From positions 3,058,602 through 3,122,601 of the forward strand of contig CM035312.1 in assembly GCA_002900995.3 (NCBI GenBank): a stretch of 64,000 nt of DNA. The letters run 5' to 3'. Position numbers and translations under genes: made by a program. This stretch comes from Ganoderma boninense. Its lineage: Eukaryota > Basidiomycota > Agaricomycetes > Polyporales > Polyporaceae. Below, piece by piece: positions 22,958-35,029 of the stretch. The notes beneath the pieces were generated by a model, which saw only the letters and a list, made by a program, of their open reading frames with translations, was not told the origin of the DNA and ran no database searches. Positions within the stretch are counted from its first letter, which is position 1; each line of letters starts with the position of its first letter.

Positions 22958-24689
22958 CCCAGCAAGAGGACCATGTCAGCGCCAGTGTTCATGTTTCGCG
23001 TTATTTCCAAGTGGGTGGACATGCTGTGCACTCGGGCGCACTCACAGCACAGAGGCGCGTTCGGTTAGAGCTCAGTAGTGACGGCCACGTCGATGGAGTG
23101 AGACAAGTGCAGATGGGGCGGATGACGCGCAAGTGCATGGCCATCACAATGTCAAGGTACGGGGTTCGGGAAGGTCAGTTTCGGAGAGTCTCGGGAGGAC
23201 TCAGCATGGTCATCATCGATCATAGCCATGCGCAGGCGTGCACTGGCAGGAAGCTATAGAGCCTCGCGTTCGACTTAGAGGCTTGATGTGAGGGAGAGTA
23301 GCCGCCCTGAGGGTCATGATGTGAGGATGTCAAGGTGGACCGAGTGTGTGGTAGACTCATTAGAAACTTTACAGAGCTACATACCAGTGTATTTTCTTGA
23401 GAGATGAGCGATCCGGTGGAGTCGGATGACCCCACCACACCGCGGAAAAGGAGGGGACATGAGGATTTCCGAATTTTGAGAGGCAGTTGATTTCTTGGAA
23501 TAAGTCTATGGCTCAAAGCAGCGGAAGAAAGACATATGGAGAAGTTGCGGTAACGTATCGCAAAGTTCCAGGAACAACTTCCTCGAACCACTTTCGGCGG
23601 CACTGCATGGCCACGAGCTCACTGGCGCTTATACACTGCCATCATCCATCAGTTCCTAGCACCGATCTTCAGGGATTCTGACCTGCGTATCGATCCACCT
23701 CTTCCATGTTCTACAGTACGAGGGTATAGTGGGGACTTGCGAGCTTTAGGGCACCGAGAAGATGGCCTAGTTTGATAAACACTGCCCGGTCCTGACCAGG
23801 CCTGGGCGGTACTGACGGAGCCTGGAAAAGGCAAGACAACGGATGGAATTTGAACATAGCATCCCGGCTATCTGTTGCCGGTGTTCGAGCCAACGATATC
23901 AATGTGCTCGAACCGCTCCGAGCGGGGAAAGGGGCTGTGCAGCCCGACGATGCCCAGGGGCCCACCCCAGGTTCCTCAGCAGCCTCAGGCCGAACATGGC
24001 TCGTCTTTATTCAATTTTCTTCACTTTCAGTTCTTGTGTAAGCTCATCACCGACATAGAAGGCGTACCGTGTGTCCGTACCGCTTCGTTTAAGTTGAGTA
24101 AGAGGGGGGATATTTGTGATCAGCGAACGGTACTACGGCTCGGTCGACTCCATATGGTGTCTACCTCTGGATCCATCACCCGAAGTGTCTGACATCGAGG
24201 AAAGCCGCGCCTGAACCTGGTTCCATAAGTGCTATGCGTAACGGTGATTGAGACGACTTTCCCCCCTTGGAGCCAGTCCGCGGCCAACTGATGACTTCCG
24301 GAGACATCCCCAATGACTCCGAGTCACCAAAGCTCGCCACCAGTAATTACTGACCATATGCGATTGATGGTCCAGTTTTTATTATCAAAATATATAAGAC
24401 GGAAAGAACATTTGATGCTACAGGAGAGCCTGGTGGGTCTGATACTCACAACTACACAAGCGGCTGTTCCCTTGAAAGGAATCCGAATCACGCGCTCTCT
24501 CTTGATCAAAGTAGAGTTCCATTCGCAATCCAGCTTCGAATTCCCAGCAAAAATAGAAAAAGAAACAAAATATGTGTATTGTAGTGCCCGCCTACGATGC
24601 GTAACGCATTACGCCCGCCCTCCCAGCCTCCGACCAACATCTGCAGGCTCCATAGCTGGACGTGCTCCTCCTCGAATCACGAAACCCGT

Positions 24690-25228
24690 TTACAAAAGAG
24701 TCCACTTGATCCCGTGGAGACGGCCGACGCTGAGTGGTGCGAGCTTCTTGAACGCTGTGGGTGTGAGATCGACGGAGCCGACTCCGCAGCCCGGACATGT
24801 GTCTGCGACTGTGACGACGACAGATTGCTTCCCGTGCGTGACGCGCATCTTGCGACCACACATGGGATTCCTGTGAGCCACATCAGAGTTAGTACCATGA
24901 TCGTGCGGTCGAACGGGTCCCAAAAGCGAGGCCCCGGCAAGGAACACACCGGTTGGGGTTCGCGCCAGCGCCAGGGAAGCTGGTGATAGTCGCGTGGTCG
25001 ACAGCGACGATAAAGTCGGTCGCGACATTGTTGTGGCCACAAGAGCCGACACCGGGAGTGTAGTAGGTAGCTGTGCACGAACAGAGATGCGAGTAAGCAA
25101 CAAAGTCAGGTGGATAAGACGACTTGAAGGCACGTACCATCACCGCCGGACTTGGACATGTGGACCTTGGCGAAGCTGATCGAGGCAACGGAGAGAGCAA
25201 CGAACATAACAGCGGTGGAGAAGCGCAT
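24690..25228 (-). CDS. Secreted RlpA-like double-psi beta-barrel protein, copy 2
   Basis: Three exons (25138-25228, 24950-25070, 24690-24870) give 130 residues. The signal peptide is about residues 1-20 (MRFSTAVMFVALSVASISFA). The mature barrel has ATYYTPGVGSCGHNN, then MCGRKMRVTHGKQSVVVTV and ADTCPGCGVGSVDLTP, ending GRLHGIKWTLL. Four cysteines (GSCG, MCGR, TCPGC) could form two disulfides, and the Asp before TCPGC is the conserved DPBB acidic residue. Expansin-like, barwin-like and riboflavin-aldehyde-forming-enzyme-like fungal proteins share this fold; some loosen cell walls or inhibit proteases, and no catalytic role can be assigned from sequence. Intron phases are 1 and 2, identical in all three local copies. 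It is divergent from copy 3. Confidence 0.88.
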
Positions 25229-26388
25229 GTTGAAAAGAAAGGGAATAAAGATAACAAATTGAAAAACTTGACCAGCAAGTAAACGGGGATGAAGGTGAAT
25301 TGCGAATGGAGAGCTCGGCGTCCTCGAGAGAGGGATGTTTAAGTACACGTGTAGGAATACGCGTGACGCGCATAGGATGCGAGTTCATGAGACGTGGGCT
25401 CATGTGGGGCGCGTGCATGGCAACGCTCAGCTGCGAGCAGGGGTTCGCTCAAGGCGGATCGTATGGTCATTCCGAGTCCGGCGTCCAAGGCGTGGCCACC
25501 TCTAGACGAGTCCATGAAACCGTCCATTGATTGAATGGGTGGCTAACAGTGGGAGAGTGCGCGGCCATCACGATGGGGACCTGCAAGCATCAGTTTCAAA
25601 GCTCATTCATACCGGCGAATACCAAGACTGTCCGCGTGTGTGCGTGGACGATAGTCCTTTGGGTTCTGAGAAGCGCCACGCACACAGACATTGACACGAG
25701 CCCTTTCAGCCCATGTGCCTGGTGGAATAACATACACACCATGTCCCACCATGTTACGGTCTTGATGTTGATATGGTGCCACGATGGCGTCCCACTGATT
25801 CAAGTCCGAGCAGACGTTCAAAAGGCATCGACCACAGACGAGCGAGCTACAGCAATAGGTTATTACGAGATAGCGCAACAGGAAGACACACCTCTGTTCA
25901 AGCTCATTCATAAAGCCATGAGGAAGGCAAGTGAAGAGAAGAAAAGCGGGGCTCACGCCGTGGTGCGGCCACCATACGGTTGAGGATAGCGCAGCCGAAG
26001 CCAATGCGCGCCGTTGGTGATGATCAGATGGTCCTCGAGTAAGTTTGCGCCATGATGTCCATAGCCCCAATGGGGAGATGTTCGAATCGAGTGACTCTGA
26101 GGATTGCCGAGGCTCAGCAGCAGTAATTCTAGGTGGTTGCAGCGAATCGAAGGAGGCTGGAGGCCCAAGATAGCCGCTCAAACGCAACATCAGCAATCCA
26201 CGTGACTTTGCGGCACCTAGAGATGAGGGTTACCGTGGCAGCTCAGCCTGGCATACTGGAGCTTGGTCGAGCCTCCATGATGAGAGCTGAGCGCATGGAG
26301 AGCTGCCAGTGCATCCCGCATGTACTGACTGTGCACCGTTTCGAGCCATATCCAGTGCGACCAGCCTAGCGGAACGGTCGACGGTGCG

Positions 26389-26396
26389 TATATAAA
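26389..26396 (+). promoter_or_regulatory. TATA box of RlpA-like copy 3
   Basis: TATATAAA about 105 nt upstream of the ATG of copy 3, in the intergenic space shared with divergent copy 2. The leader motif TTGCTGGTCAA lies at about 26456-26466. Confidence 0.6.
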
Positions 26397-26500
26397 CCTC
26401 CCGTCAGACGCGGTAAGTTCTCCATTCGCCTTCCATCCGATTCATTCCCATTCATTTGCTGGTCAAATTTTCTCCTATCTTTATTCCCTCTTCTTTCAAA

Positions 26501-27033
26501 ATGCGCTTCTCCGTTGCTGCTGCCATCTTCGCTCTCTCCGCCGCCACCTCTGGCTACGCCAAGGTCATGATGTCCAAGTCCGGTGGTGATGGTGAGCTCT
26601 CCGCCTACACTCTTCCAGCGTTACACCACAGCTAACGTATCTCGTCAAACAGCTACCTACTACACCCCAGGACTCGGATCGTGCGGTCACAACAACGTCG
26701 CGACCGACTTTATCGTCGCCGTCGACCACGCCACCATTACCAGCTTCCCTGGTGCCGGCGCGAACCCCAACCTGTACGTGTTACTTCGGGGGTCTCTATC
26801 CCCTGCCGTCTACTACATTAACTGTGCGATGCTGACGTCTTTCGTTGCACAGCAACCCCATGTGTGGCCGCAAGATGCGCGTCACGTACGGGAAGAAGTC
26901 GATCATTGTCACCGTTGCAGATACCTGCCCGGGCTGCGGCGTCGGCTCCCTCGACCTTACGCCGACAGCATTCGAGAAGTTTGCGCCGCTCAGCGTCGGC
27001 CGTCTCCACGGCATCAAGTGGACACTTTTGTGA
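26501..27033 (+). CDS. Secreted RlpA-like double-psi beta-barrel protein, copy 3
   Basis: Three exons (26501-26591, 26653-26773, 26853-27033) give 130 residues and keep frame. The signal peptide ends near GYA (residue ~21). Motifs match copy 2: ATYYTPGLGSCGHNN, SFPGAGANPN, MCGRKMRVTYGKKSIIVTV and ADTCPGCGVGSLDLTP, with the C-terminus GRLHGIKWTLL. Residue differences from copy 2 are concentrated in the signal peptide. The 3' flanks of all three copies also share a block around GGCGTAATG...CGCATCGTAGGC, so each duplication took the 3' untranslated part along. Likely co-expressed with copy 2 from a shared divergent upstream region of 1.27 kb. Confidence 0.9.
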
Positions 27034-28240
27034 GGTGGGGTTCGTGGACCGTGGAGGGGCATGTTGGACCATAACTTACAAAGGACCGACGTTCGGAGGA
27101 CGGGCGTAATGGGTTGCGCATCGTAGGCTGGTACTACGACACGCTTTCCCCCCCCTTTTTTTTTCTTTTATGTCTGGGAATTTGTAGTTGGATTGCGAAC
27201 GGAACTCAACCAGTGCCTGAGCGTGCTTCCTCTGTATGAACCTCAAGTGTCGCAGCTGTTGCTGTCTTTGAGAGTCGGCAAAGCGTTGCCGTTGTCGACT
27301 TAGCGTCGAAAAAGCTGTACCAGATCCAACCAAGCAATTTGTTCGGAGTGGCCATACGTTGGACGTGAGAGGATAGGTTGACCTCGTTGTTCTGTTATGC
27401 TACCCGCAGGCCTTTACACTGTTCCATAGAAGGACGTCGTTCAGCAATCTAGAACGTCGTAGTACAGCTTAAGTTTTGAGCCCTTCAGGTTACCGATATT
27501 AAAGAAGAGACAACAAGCAATACGTATGAACAGAAGGGCATGTTCGGAGGGGGTTATAGTGTGCTTAAAGTATAAAACATCGCTAATCATTAGAGCATGA
27601 GATCCTCGGGAGTTCGAGGTGTGGGAGCGATGATTGATCCTCCTCGGGTGCGGTGAGATTGAAAAGTGCCGGTCAACGGTACTGCGGTCCTCAAGGGGTG
27701 TTGGCCGCCCAGAAGTGGCGGGCCACGATGACAATGCTTACGAAGCTGCATGCTGGACGATGGTCGCATATTCATGCCCCTGTGGGTACGGCGACAGAGT
27801 ACTAAACATTAGTATGCTTGGAATTGCATGAGTTCTATGGAATGGCGACACTAATGAGTAGTATAATGCGTGAGGTCATCAATGTCAGTGCAACGAGCAT
27901 GTCGAAATACAACATTACTCGTCCCAAAGTGCTAAATGCAAGTGAACGAAGACGGAGGATAGGAGATTTTTCGTGAAGCCAAGTATAACTGCGGCGAACT
28001 GGGAGCGACGAGAGTCAGAGAGATGCTAGTGGATACAGCGAGAAGCGTATGAACAGCGATGGCGAGAACGCCTTGTCATGGAAGAGATGCGGAGAACGCG
28101 CGACCAACAACCGCGCGCGGGTAGTCGGGGAGAACCACGAAAGGAATAACTTATGTACAACTTGCGAGTCCGTGACCGAGGACGAAAGCAGAGAGAGCAA
28201 TGGCTGGAAACCGACGCGAAACTGGGAGCGGCGACACACG
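27034..28240. other. Convergent intergenic region
   Basis: It lies between the ends of copy 3 and the MFS transporter. Frames are short and lack motifs. A poly-T tract follows copy 3. Confidence 0.4.
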
Positions 28241-30150
28241 TTATGCGTGCGCCTCCCCCTTGGCGGCCGCGGCGGCCTCCTCTTCTGCAATCTCCTTCGC
28301 GATGGCAAGGTCCTGCAAGAACAGCGATCAGCAACACGCTCAGCAGAAGACGACAGATGAACAGCACTCACCGGACACGGGGAGAACTTCGACTTCGCGC
28401 GGATCCTCGGCCGTACTTGTAGAACAGGAACGGGCTCGGCGCGAGCAGCAGCCCACAGAGCCCGACGAGCGTGCACGCCCACGCGATGCCGAGCGCGCTG
28501 AACATCTGCACCGTGAAGAGCGGGAACGCCGCGCCGACGCACGAGCGCACGATCGTGTTCGCGGAGAACGCGGACGCGGCGTACTGCAGGTACGTGTCGA
28601 CGAGGTACGCGAGGAAGCCGTTGAACACGAGCGACACGGCCGCGCCGATCAGCACCGTCGCGAGCGCGGGCACGATCCAGTGGATGTGCGCGTACTCGCC
28701 CGTCCAGCCGAGCCAGAACGCGCCGAGAACGAGCGTGATGCCGCCGATCATCGCGCCGTAGAGGCGCTCCTCGGGCGGGGGGAAGCCGCGGTACTTGACG
28801 ATGAGCTTGGGATAGTGCTTGGAGAGCGGGATCGTGAGGTACGCGCCGATGGTTGTTCCGATGCCTACGCCGATGAAGACCAGCCCAGCTTCTCCGCTGT
28901 TGAAGCCGCGCGTCTTGATGAAGATGTACGGGATGGCTTCAAACACTGGTGGAAAGGTGAGTCAGGCATACGTTCAGAGGAAGAGGAGGGCTTGTATGGA
29001 TGACTTACTCGCGTACAGCACACCGTAGACGAGGGAGATGTAAATGGTGACCAGCAAAAGGATGGGCTCGTTGATGAGCATCTGTACTGGACGGTAGAGT
29101 GTGCGGTGGAGGACACCCTTGAACGACCAGTCCGACCGTTCGTGCTCCGCGTACAGCTGAGAATTCCCCTTCGGGTCTGCCTTCCTCAACCTCTCCGCCT
29201 TCCATTGAAGGATGACGGGAGCGTACGTCTCAGGCAGGAAAAGGAAAGCAAGCACTGTGCAGAAGCCGGCGAAGATCATCATGATCCAAAAAATCCATCG
29301 CCAGCCGAGAGGGCTCATAATCACGCTATCGACATCAGGTTAGTACAAACGCTGCATGTGCCTAAAAGGGCAAGACACTCACAACCCTCCGACGATGGGC
29401 CCGAGGACGGGGCCCACGAACACGCCCGCCGAGAAAATCGCCGTCGCCGTCCCACGCGTGATAGGGTCCCATATGTCGACAATGACGCCGCCGCTGATCG
29501 TGAGCGGCGCGCACGCGAACACGCCGGTGATGAAGCGGGTGACGAGGAGCGTCGTCATGTTGTTCGCGAGGGCCTGGCCGAGGTGGAAGATAACGTAGGC
29601 AGAGAGGCCGATGCGAAAGATGATCCGGCGACCGAAGAGCTCCGAGCCTGGACCCCAGAGAAGAGGGCCGACGACGTAGCCGCAGAGGAAGATGGAGGTG
29701 ACGAGATATCCGACCTCGGTAGGAACGCCGAACTCCGTCGCGATGGAGGCACTTCCGCCGCTGGGGGCTGACGACGCGAAGGTACTGGAGGTAGAGGGAC
29801 CGACCACCACGTTTGAATGGAGGGGAGGGGGAGGCATAATAAAACACTCACACATTGACTGTCATGAGCACGGACAGGATTGTGATCGCCCACTTCTTCC
29901 GGTTCGACCAGTTCTGAGGGTTTTCAGGATCGTTGGGCCCGTCCCAACCGACCAAGTCGGGATCTGGCGAAGAGGCCTCCTTCGATGGGGGGAGGGCCTC
30001 TTTCGGAAGTGGATCTTGGGGGTCGTCTCCACCATATTGTTCTACGCGGAGCTCGTCCCGCCGCAGGTTCTCTTGAAGCTGAGTGTGAACCTGGGAGGGC
30101 CCTTGCAGCGTGCTCGTGGACGACCGTGCGGAGGAGAAGCCTGACATCAT
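28241..30150 (-). CDS. MFS transporter, DHA1 (12-TM drug:H+ antiporter) type, with a one-base frame break
   Basis: Five exons: 29852-30150, 29383-29784, 29009-29325, 28372-28945 and 28241-28312, about 554 residues once the break is allowed for. The cytoplasmic N-terminus carries the DHA1 signature VGWDGPNDPENPQNW. Motif A follows helix 2 as GSELFGRR, and helix 5 has ISGGVIVDIW and GPVLGPIVGG. The loop PLGWRWIFWIM and later helices are typical of fungal multidrug exporters of the plasma membrane. In exon 4 the frame ends after FLFYKYG near 28410; the expected tail (PRIRAKSKFSPCP, then DLAIAKEIAEEE) is in the next frame. Exon 4 is 574 nt where 575 would be needed, so one base seems missing, in a GGCCG context. 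Otherwise intact; substrate unknown. Confidence 0.85.
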
Positions 30151-31479
30151 AGGATCAATGCGCTGAGGACTGGGAGGACGATGTCTCGCGCGGTCAGGCA
30201 GGGGTACACGGTCGGGGGGCAAGCGTCGATAGACGGGGTCCGCAGGGGACTGGCACCTCAGGCACTGGTCTTTATATGACCTACATATTTTGCGGGCAAA
30301 ACGTTGAGGCGGTCACAATAATGTTGAGGCGGCCGTGAGTGTACCCGACCGGCAATGCGTCATGAGTAAATCGAAGTGAGTGCCGGTGTCCGAGTCCATC
30401 GAATCGGGGGAGAGGCCGGTATAGAAGTTCCGTGGGGACGGGGTTATGCCCGTAACTTAAGGTATGTCCGCGGGATGGCGCCTGGTAAAACGGCGTGCAC
30501 TGTCAATACTCGCTCATAAACCCTTCGATAATTAGATTATAGAAATACTTACCGTAGACAAGCCAAGGGCTGTCGCCTACACGAGGAGTTGTCTCCGGAT
30601 CCGGCTGTGTCGAGTGCCGGAGTATTTCAACTTACTGCGTGTCTGGGATCCGGGACAACAGTCAGCGATTGTCGTTGATACGCTTGGTAAGTTGGTACAC
30701 TGCCTGATGAGAGATTTTCTCCTGTGTCGAGCCTGGGGGAGCCGATTGGTCGGAATCGACCGTCGGGGTCTCGGGAGAGTGGCTGAAGCTGGTTGAAAGA
30801 AGGCCGGACATTGATCGTGCAACTCCGCGGGTCTCGACTACCGCAGATCCGGGACTTCAGATTAAGGTCCGATCCATGCTTCTTCTTCGTCTAGGCGCCC
30901 GTACTTGTCCTAATCCGTCAACTCGTCCATGCAAGATGGATCTGAAGGAGCGAGGGTGGGTTTCCAGTGCACGACAATGTTTCGCTCGCCTGACCCTCCT
31001 ACGATACAGGGAAAGACCGAATATGAGAGATATTAGCTTTTCTAGCCCTGAGTCGACCTAGACCACCCACCGTAAAGCAATCTCTGTTCTGAACCCAGCA
31101 TGTAGGTCTTCTGGTCAGCAAGGCAATACTATTCTCGGCATGCTGCAAAGCATGAGACGTAGCACATGTTGCGATGCTATTGTCGAGTGTACACCATACA
31201 TTGACTCATCTCCAAAGCTCGGGCGACCTTCCCCCACTGCGGCGTTCATTTATGGACTTCTAACAATAAGACGCGTGCACCACTTCCCACCGGACCCGAG
31301 AGTCGAGTGAGAACTGCACGCAAAGAAGGGCTTCATGTCCGCGATTTTCAGGAAGTCTAGAACCCGACAACGCACGCTCCACACAATACGCAGACGTCTC
31401 CCGTCCGTCATATAAGCACGTCGCCAGAACATCCACTGGGGCTTCCACGAGTACGACATCGACCAACCACCGTCCAACG
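30151..31479. other. Intergenic region without recognisable gene
   Basis: Upstream of the MFS gene and downstream of NDC1. Only short frames without motifs are seen. Confidence 0.4.
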
Positions 31480-34400
31480 CTAATTGTAGTCCACGAAGCC
31501 CTGCAGCTTCCTCGCAACGTGGGGTGGGAACCTGAACGCCGCCAGCTTCTCCCCGAACGTCCGCACAACCTGCACGACGCCTTCCTTGATCGCTGCGTAG
31601 ACGCGTGAAACAAGTCAGAACGGGCACGCCCTCTGCCCTGAAACCGACGGGGACTTACCGTCCGTGACGACCCCACACACTTCGCTCGCGCGCGCAGCCT
31701 CCATCGCGAGCGTCTCCTTCTCTGCGACATCCTTCGCGGGCAGGTTCGCGAGCACGTCGGGCGAAGGCAGCGAGTACTTGGCATTCAGCTCCGCCTGGTA
31801 GTCCTCGAGCGCGGTGAGGAACGAGAGCAGCGCCTCGAGGATCTTGGGGATGTCCCGCTGGACGACGCCGTACGCGTCCTCCTCGAGGGACGCACACACC
31901 AGCCGGCACAGCACTTTGCACAGCGTCAGCCACGCCATGCCAGCTTGCAAGACAGTACACCAAAAAGAAACGCACCTTCCACAGCGAGCGCGTCAAGATG
32001 CCTATTCGGCAAGCTCGCCTCCGCAACGCGGTGCACGCGCGCCCTCGTCCACCACGCGTGCGCGATCCCCCACGCCTTCGCAAGCAGGCCGGGCACGCGC
32101 GCCTTCACTGCATCGCGCCAGCGGCTCTTCGTGCCCTGCACGATCGCCGCGACGTTCTCTTCCGCCTTCTTCGCTACGGCCGCGGGAGGCGGGGTGGAGG
32201 GCATCACGGAGCGGAAGAGCTCGGGGATGTGCGAGGCGCCGACCTCGGCCGTCTCAGCGACGGCGGCGGCGAGCGGGCCGTCGGACGCGAGCGTGTCGAG
32301 CGCCGCGCGGAGCGGCGAGGACTGCGCGGGCTTGAAGACCGACGTGCGGAGCAGAGGTGTGGCTTTCGCACTCGCAGGGAGCGGCGTTCCGGATTTCGAT
32401 GCCGGTGCTGGAGCAGCGGCTGTGCGGCAAGGAGAAAGAATTGCGTGTCAGGCGGTGGCGCTACGATTGGATGAGCACGGAAGAGGCGTACGTGGTGGCG
32501 CAGGCTGTCCGCGTCGAAGGAAGAGCTGGTAGTCGCGTCCCAGGGTAAGCAGCGCCTCGCGCGCGAGGGCGACCCACATGTTCGGGGTGTGCTTCTGGTC
32601 GCCAAAGAGCGCAGTGCGGCGAGCGCTGGCTTGTGGGGACTCGGCAGACGCGAAGTCGCGGAGCTCGGCGAACGCAAAGTGCTTGAGGTAGAGGTCTGTG
32701 GACATGATGCCAGAGACGAGGGCAAGGCCTGGATCTGCTGCGTGGCCTGTAATGGCGACGGGCTGTACCTCTATGAGCGCGACAGACGTTGGGCAGTGCG
32801 GTGAGAGTTACGCACCTCTGCAGCAATGGCGTCGAATGAGCTCTCTACAAACTCCCAGAGGCCTACCGTCGTCAACGTCAGGTAGAACGCGCGACAGACA
32901 AGAGGCCAGTGGCGCGCAAGCAGCAGCGGTGTCCACTGACCCCGAAGGAAGTGTGCGGTGAAGGGCTTCAGCAACCTCGACACGAAGGGTAGCTGGTACA
33001 GAGCTGGGAGGACCGCAGAACGCGCGAAGGCGAAGGCGACCTGGTAAGCAACACTTGTGGCAAGGGAGTATAGGACAGCTGTCATTGCCACAGTAACGAT
33101 CCGAGCGAGGCTGAATGACTCGAGCTTTTCTTTCGCAGCCAGGGCAGGCCCCCAGCGAACGGCGAACCGGTCGAGGAGAACGCAGCGAACCAAGCATGCG
33201 AAGGCAACAAATGCTTGCGACAGGACGATGTAGATCAGATGACCGTTGAGGTAGTAAGGATGTTTTCTGCAGTTCATGGTTAGATTTGAGTGAGGTTGGA
33301 GACAGACGAAGGACTCGCCTCGACTTGACAAACAGCGATAGACGAGAATGCGGGTCCGCAGTCAGGTCATATGCGCTCGTAATGAGGATGTGCAGTGCCA
33401 CAATGGAGAGTGACGATACGAGGTAGGTTAATAGGGCGTTCATGGTGTTGCGCTTCTGGAAGGCATTGCCGAGGGTCTTAGATGGTGAAGGAGAAGGAGT
33501 TGGTGCAGCTGTTCAATGCAAATGTCAGCACTTTGTGGCGGTAGAGCAACAATGGCGAGTGGAGGATGGTCAAGAGTAGGATCTCTTGTTGAGAGCTTAG
33601 TTGCACATTGTGCGTAGGCTGAAATGCGGGCAAGAAGAAACAGAAGGAGAACAGTATGCGCATTTCGATTTTACGCCTCATAAGACATTTGAAGTAGTCA
33701 GAGTAAGCGATTCTGCTCCCTGTGTTTGGTCGCTGCTCGAGCCCAGAATCGAGACCCAGATTCGTCGCAGAATCAGCCTTATAGTTTGACCGCCCCTCCT
33801 TGCCCAGGCTCTCTGTCCGGCTTTTGGAGACGTAAAACAATCCTGTCCCGTACCCGCCCACCTTGATTCGCACTGAGGCAGTGGTGTAGGGGCGGGTACG
33901 ACATAAGAGAACCAAATGCCGCAGACCTGCACCGTGCACGCCAAAAACAAGCTAAAATTTCGAAGTTCAGACCCGCTGTGGACTGTGATTCTGTGGACGC
34001 GCACCTCGCTTGGCTGTGTGACTGGATAAGGGGCAGAAACGACGATTCTGACGGCAGAAGCGGGCCTAGACGCGTTTGGAACGCGGCGGTCCTGGGTAAT
34101 TTCTGCCAAACATGGTACTCGACATTGACAAGAAAGCAGAATTGCTATATTGAATGGTCCCAGACTTGACTGCCCCGCTGTTGCCTCCCATTAATTGGGG
34201 TCACTACTAATCACTGGAACGAGTCATCTGTGCGAAACCACTGAGCGACTCTAGGGTCGCTCCTGCAATCAGAATCGCCAATTGTGCCCCTCGATCCTTG
34301 GACGACGCCGTCTCATTAAAGAGAGTCGTCGTAAAAAGCGAAACTTAAGTTAAAAGCGGGCATTTAGTAGCACGCTGTCAGTTCGGCGACGGGCTTGCCC

Positions 34401-35029
34401 CATGCTTCATTCAAACCTGAATCCACACCCAAGTTAGCCTGTCATCGCTCATGTACGAAAACCCCTTCATCTCGAGGACCCGACGCTGAACCTAACAGTG
34501 CGGGCATCGGCTCTGACTGCTGAAAGGGTGTCCATAACGCTACGTTGGGGCATCCGCGAACACAGCGAGTAAGCCACATGGCTCCGGGCAAGAATATATC
34601 CAGTTGGATTCGAAAACCGAGAACGAAACCGTTTAGTCTCGTGCCCTGCTTTCCCTCCTACTCTTACCGGAAATTGGCATGGGACAATGATGACAACTCA
34701 CCTGATAGATGCGACTTGCGCAGGATAACAATGGGCAGCGAGCCCACTCCGAACGTCGCCACCGTGTATGCCAGCGTCGATGGCCTGACCGGTAGCAGCC
34801 AAATATCTCCATCTCCGCCACTCCATATCCTCCACGCGGTGACGAGAAGCCAGCAGAAAAATCCCGAGTGCAGAAAGATTTTGTACTGTCGGTGGCGCAA
34901 GACAGCCTTCACCAGAGGTTCGTAGAGTCGTGATGCATGTGGAATCGTGGGTGCATTTCGTGACAAGAGGGTAGAGGGGATGGCGCGTATGGGTGTAGAC
35001 GGGGTTTGTGGCGGGGCATTGGTCGACAT
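31480..35029 (-). CDS. NDC1: Nucleoporin NDC1 (pore membrane protein)
   Basis: Seven exons keep frame and give 685 residues: 34702-35029, 33319-33508, 32816-33266, 32492-32768, 31976-32419, 31659-31913 and 31480-31592. The N-terminal half is membrane-embedded (IFLHSGFFCWLLVTAW; LIYIVLSQAFVAFACLV; VTVAMTAVLYSLATSVAY). The soluble half carries YLKHFAFAELRDFA and RRTALFGDQ, then ALAREALLTLGRDYQLFLRR, the best conserved block of the Ndc1 family. The C-terminus ends in KLQGFVDYN. Ndc1 anchors the pore in the nuclear envelope and, in fungi, also helps insert spindle pole bodies. Intron 1 (33509-34701) is 1,193 nt against 47-72 nt for the rest. Intron 2 is best read as a GC-AG intron (AG|GCGAGT, 52 nt). 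The start at 35029 is preferred over an upstream in-frame ATG at 35110. Confidence 0.9.
33509..34701 (-). other. Unusually long NDC1 intron 1, possible insertion
   Basis: The splice sites (G|GTGAGT and AACAG|CT) join the two coding exons in frame, so the 1.2 kb between them is intronic. It holds an 11-bp inverted repeat (CGTACCCGCCC at 33848 and its complement at 33891) but no clear element ends and no coding motif. Confidence 0.6.

Noticed and set aside
28200..29003. 267-residue Arg/Asp/Glu-rich frame on the plus strand
   Set aside because: It is the antisense shadow of MFS exons on the minus strand, which have clear homology.
31944..31975. 32-nt intron in NDC1 ending at GCAAG
   Set aside because: Too short for this genome; the acceptor at 31914 gives a 62-nt intron in the same frame and was used instead.
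33760..34056. Imperfect inverted similarity (CAGATTCGTCG / CAGAATCGTCG) within the NDC1 long intron
   Set aside because: Too short and mismatched to call element ends.
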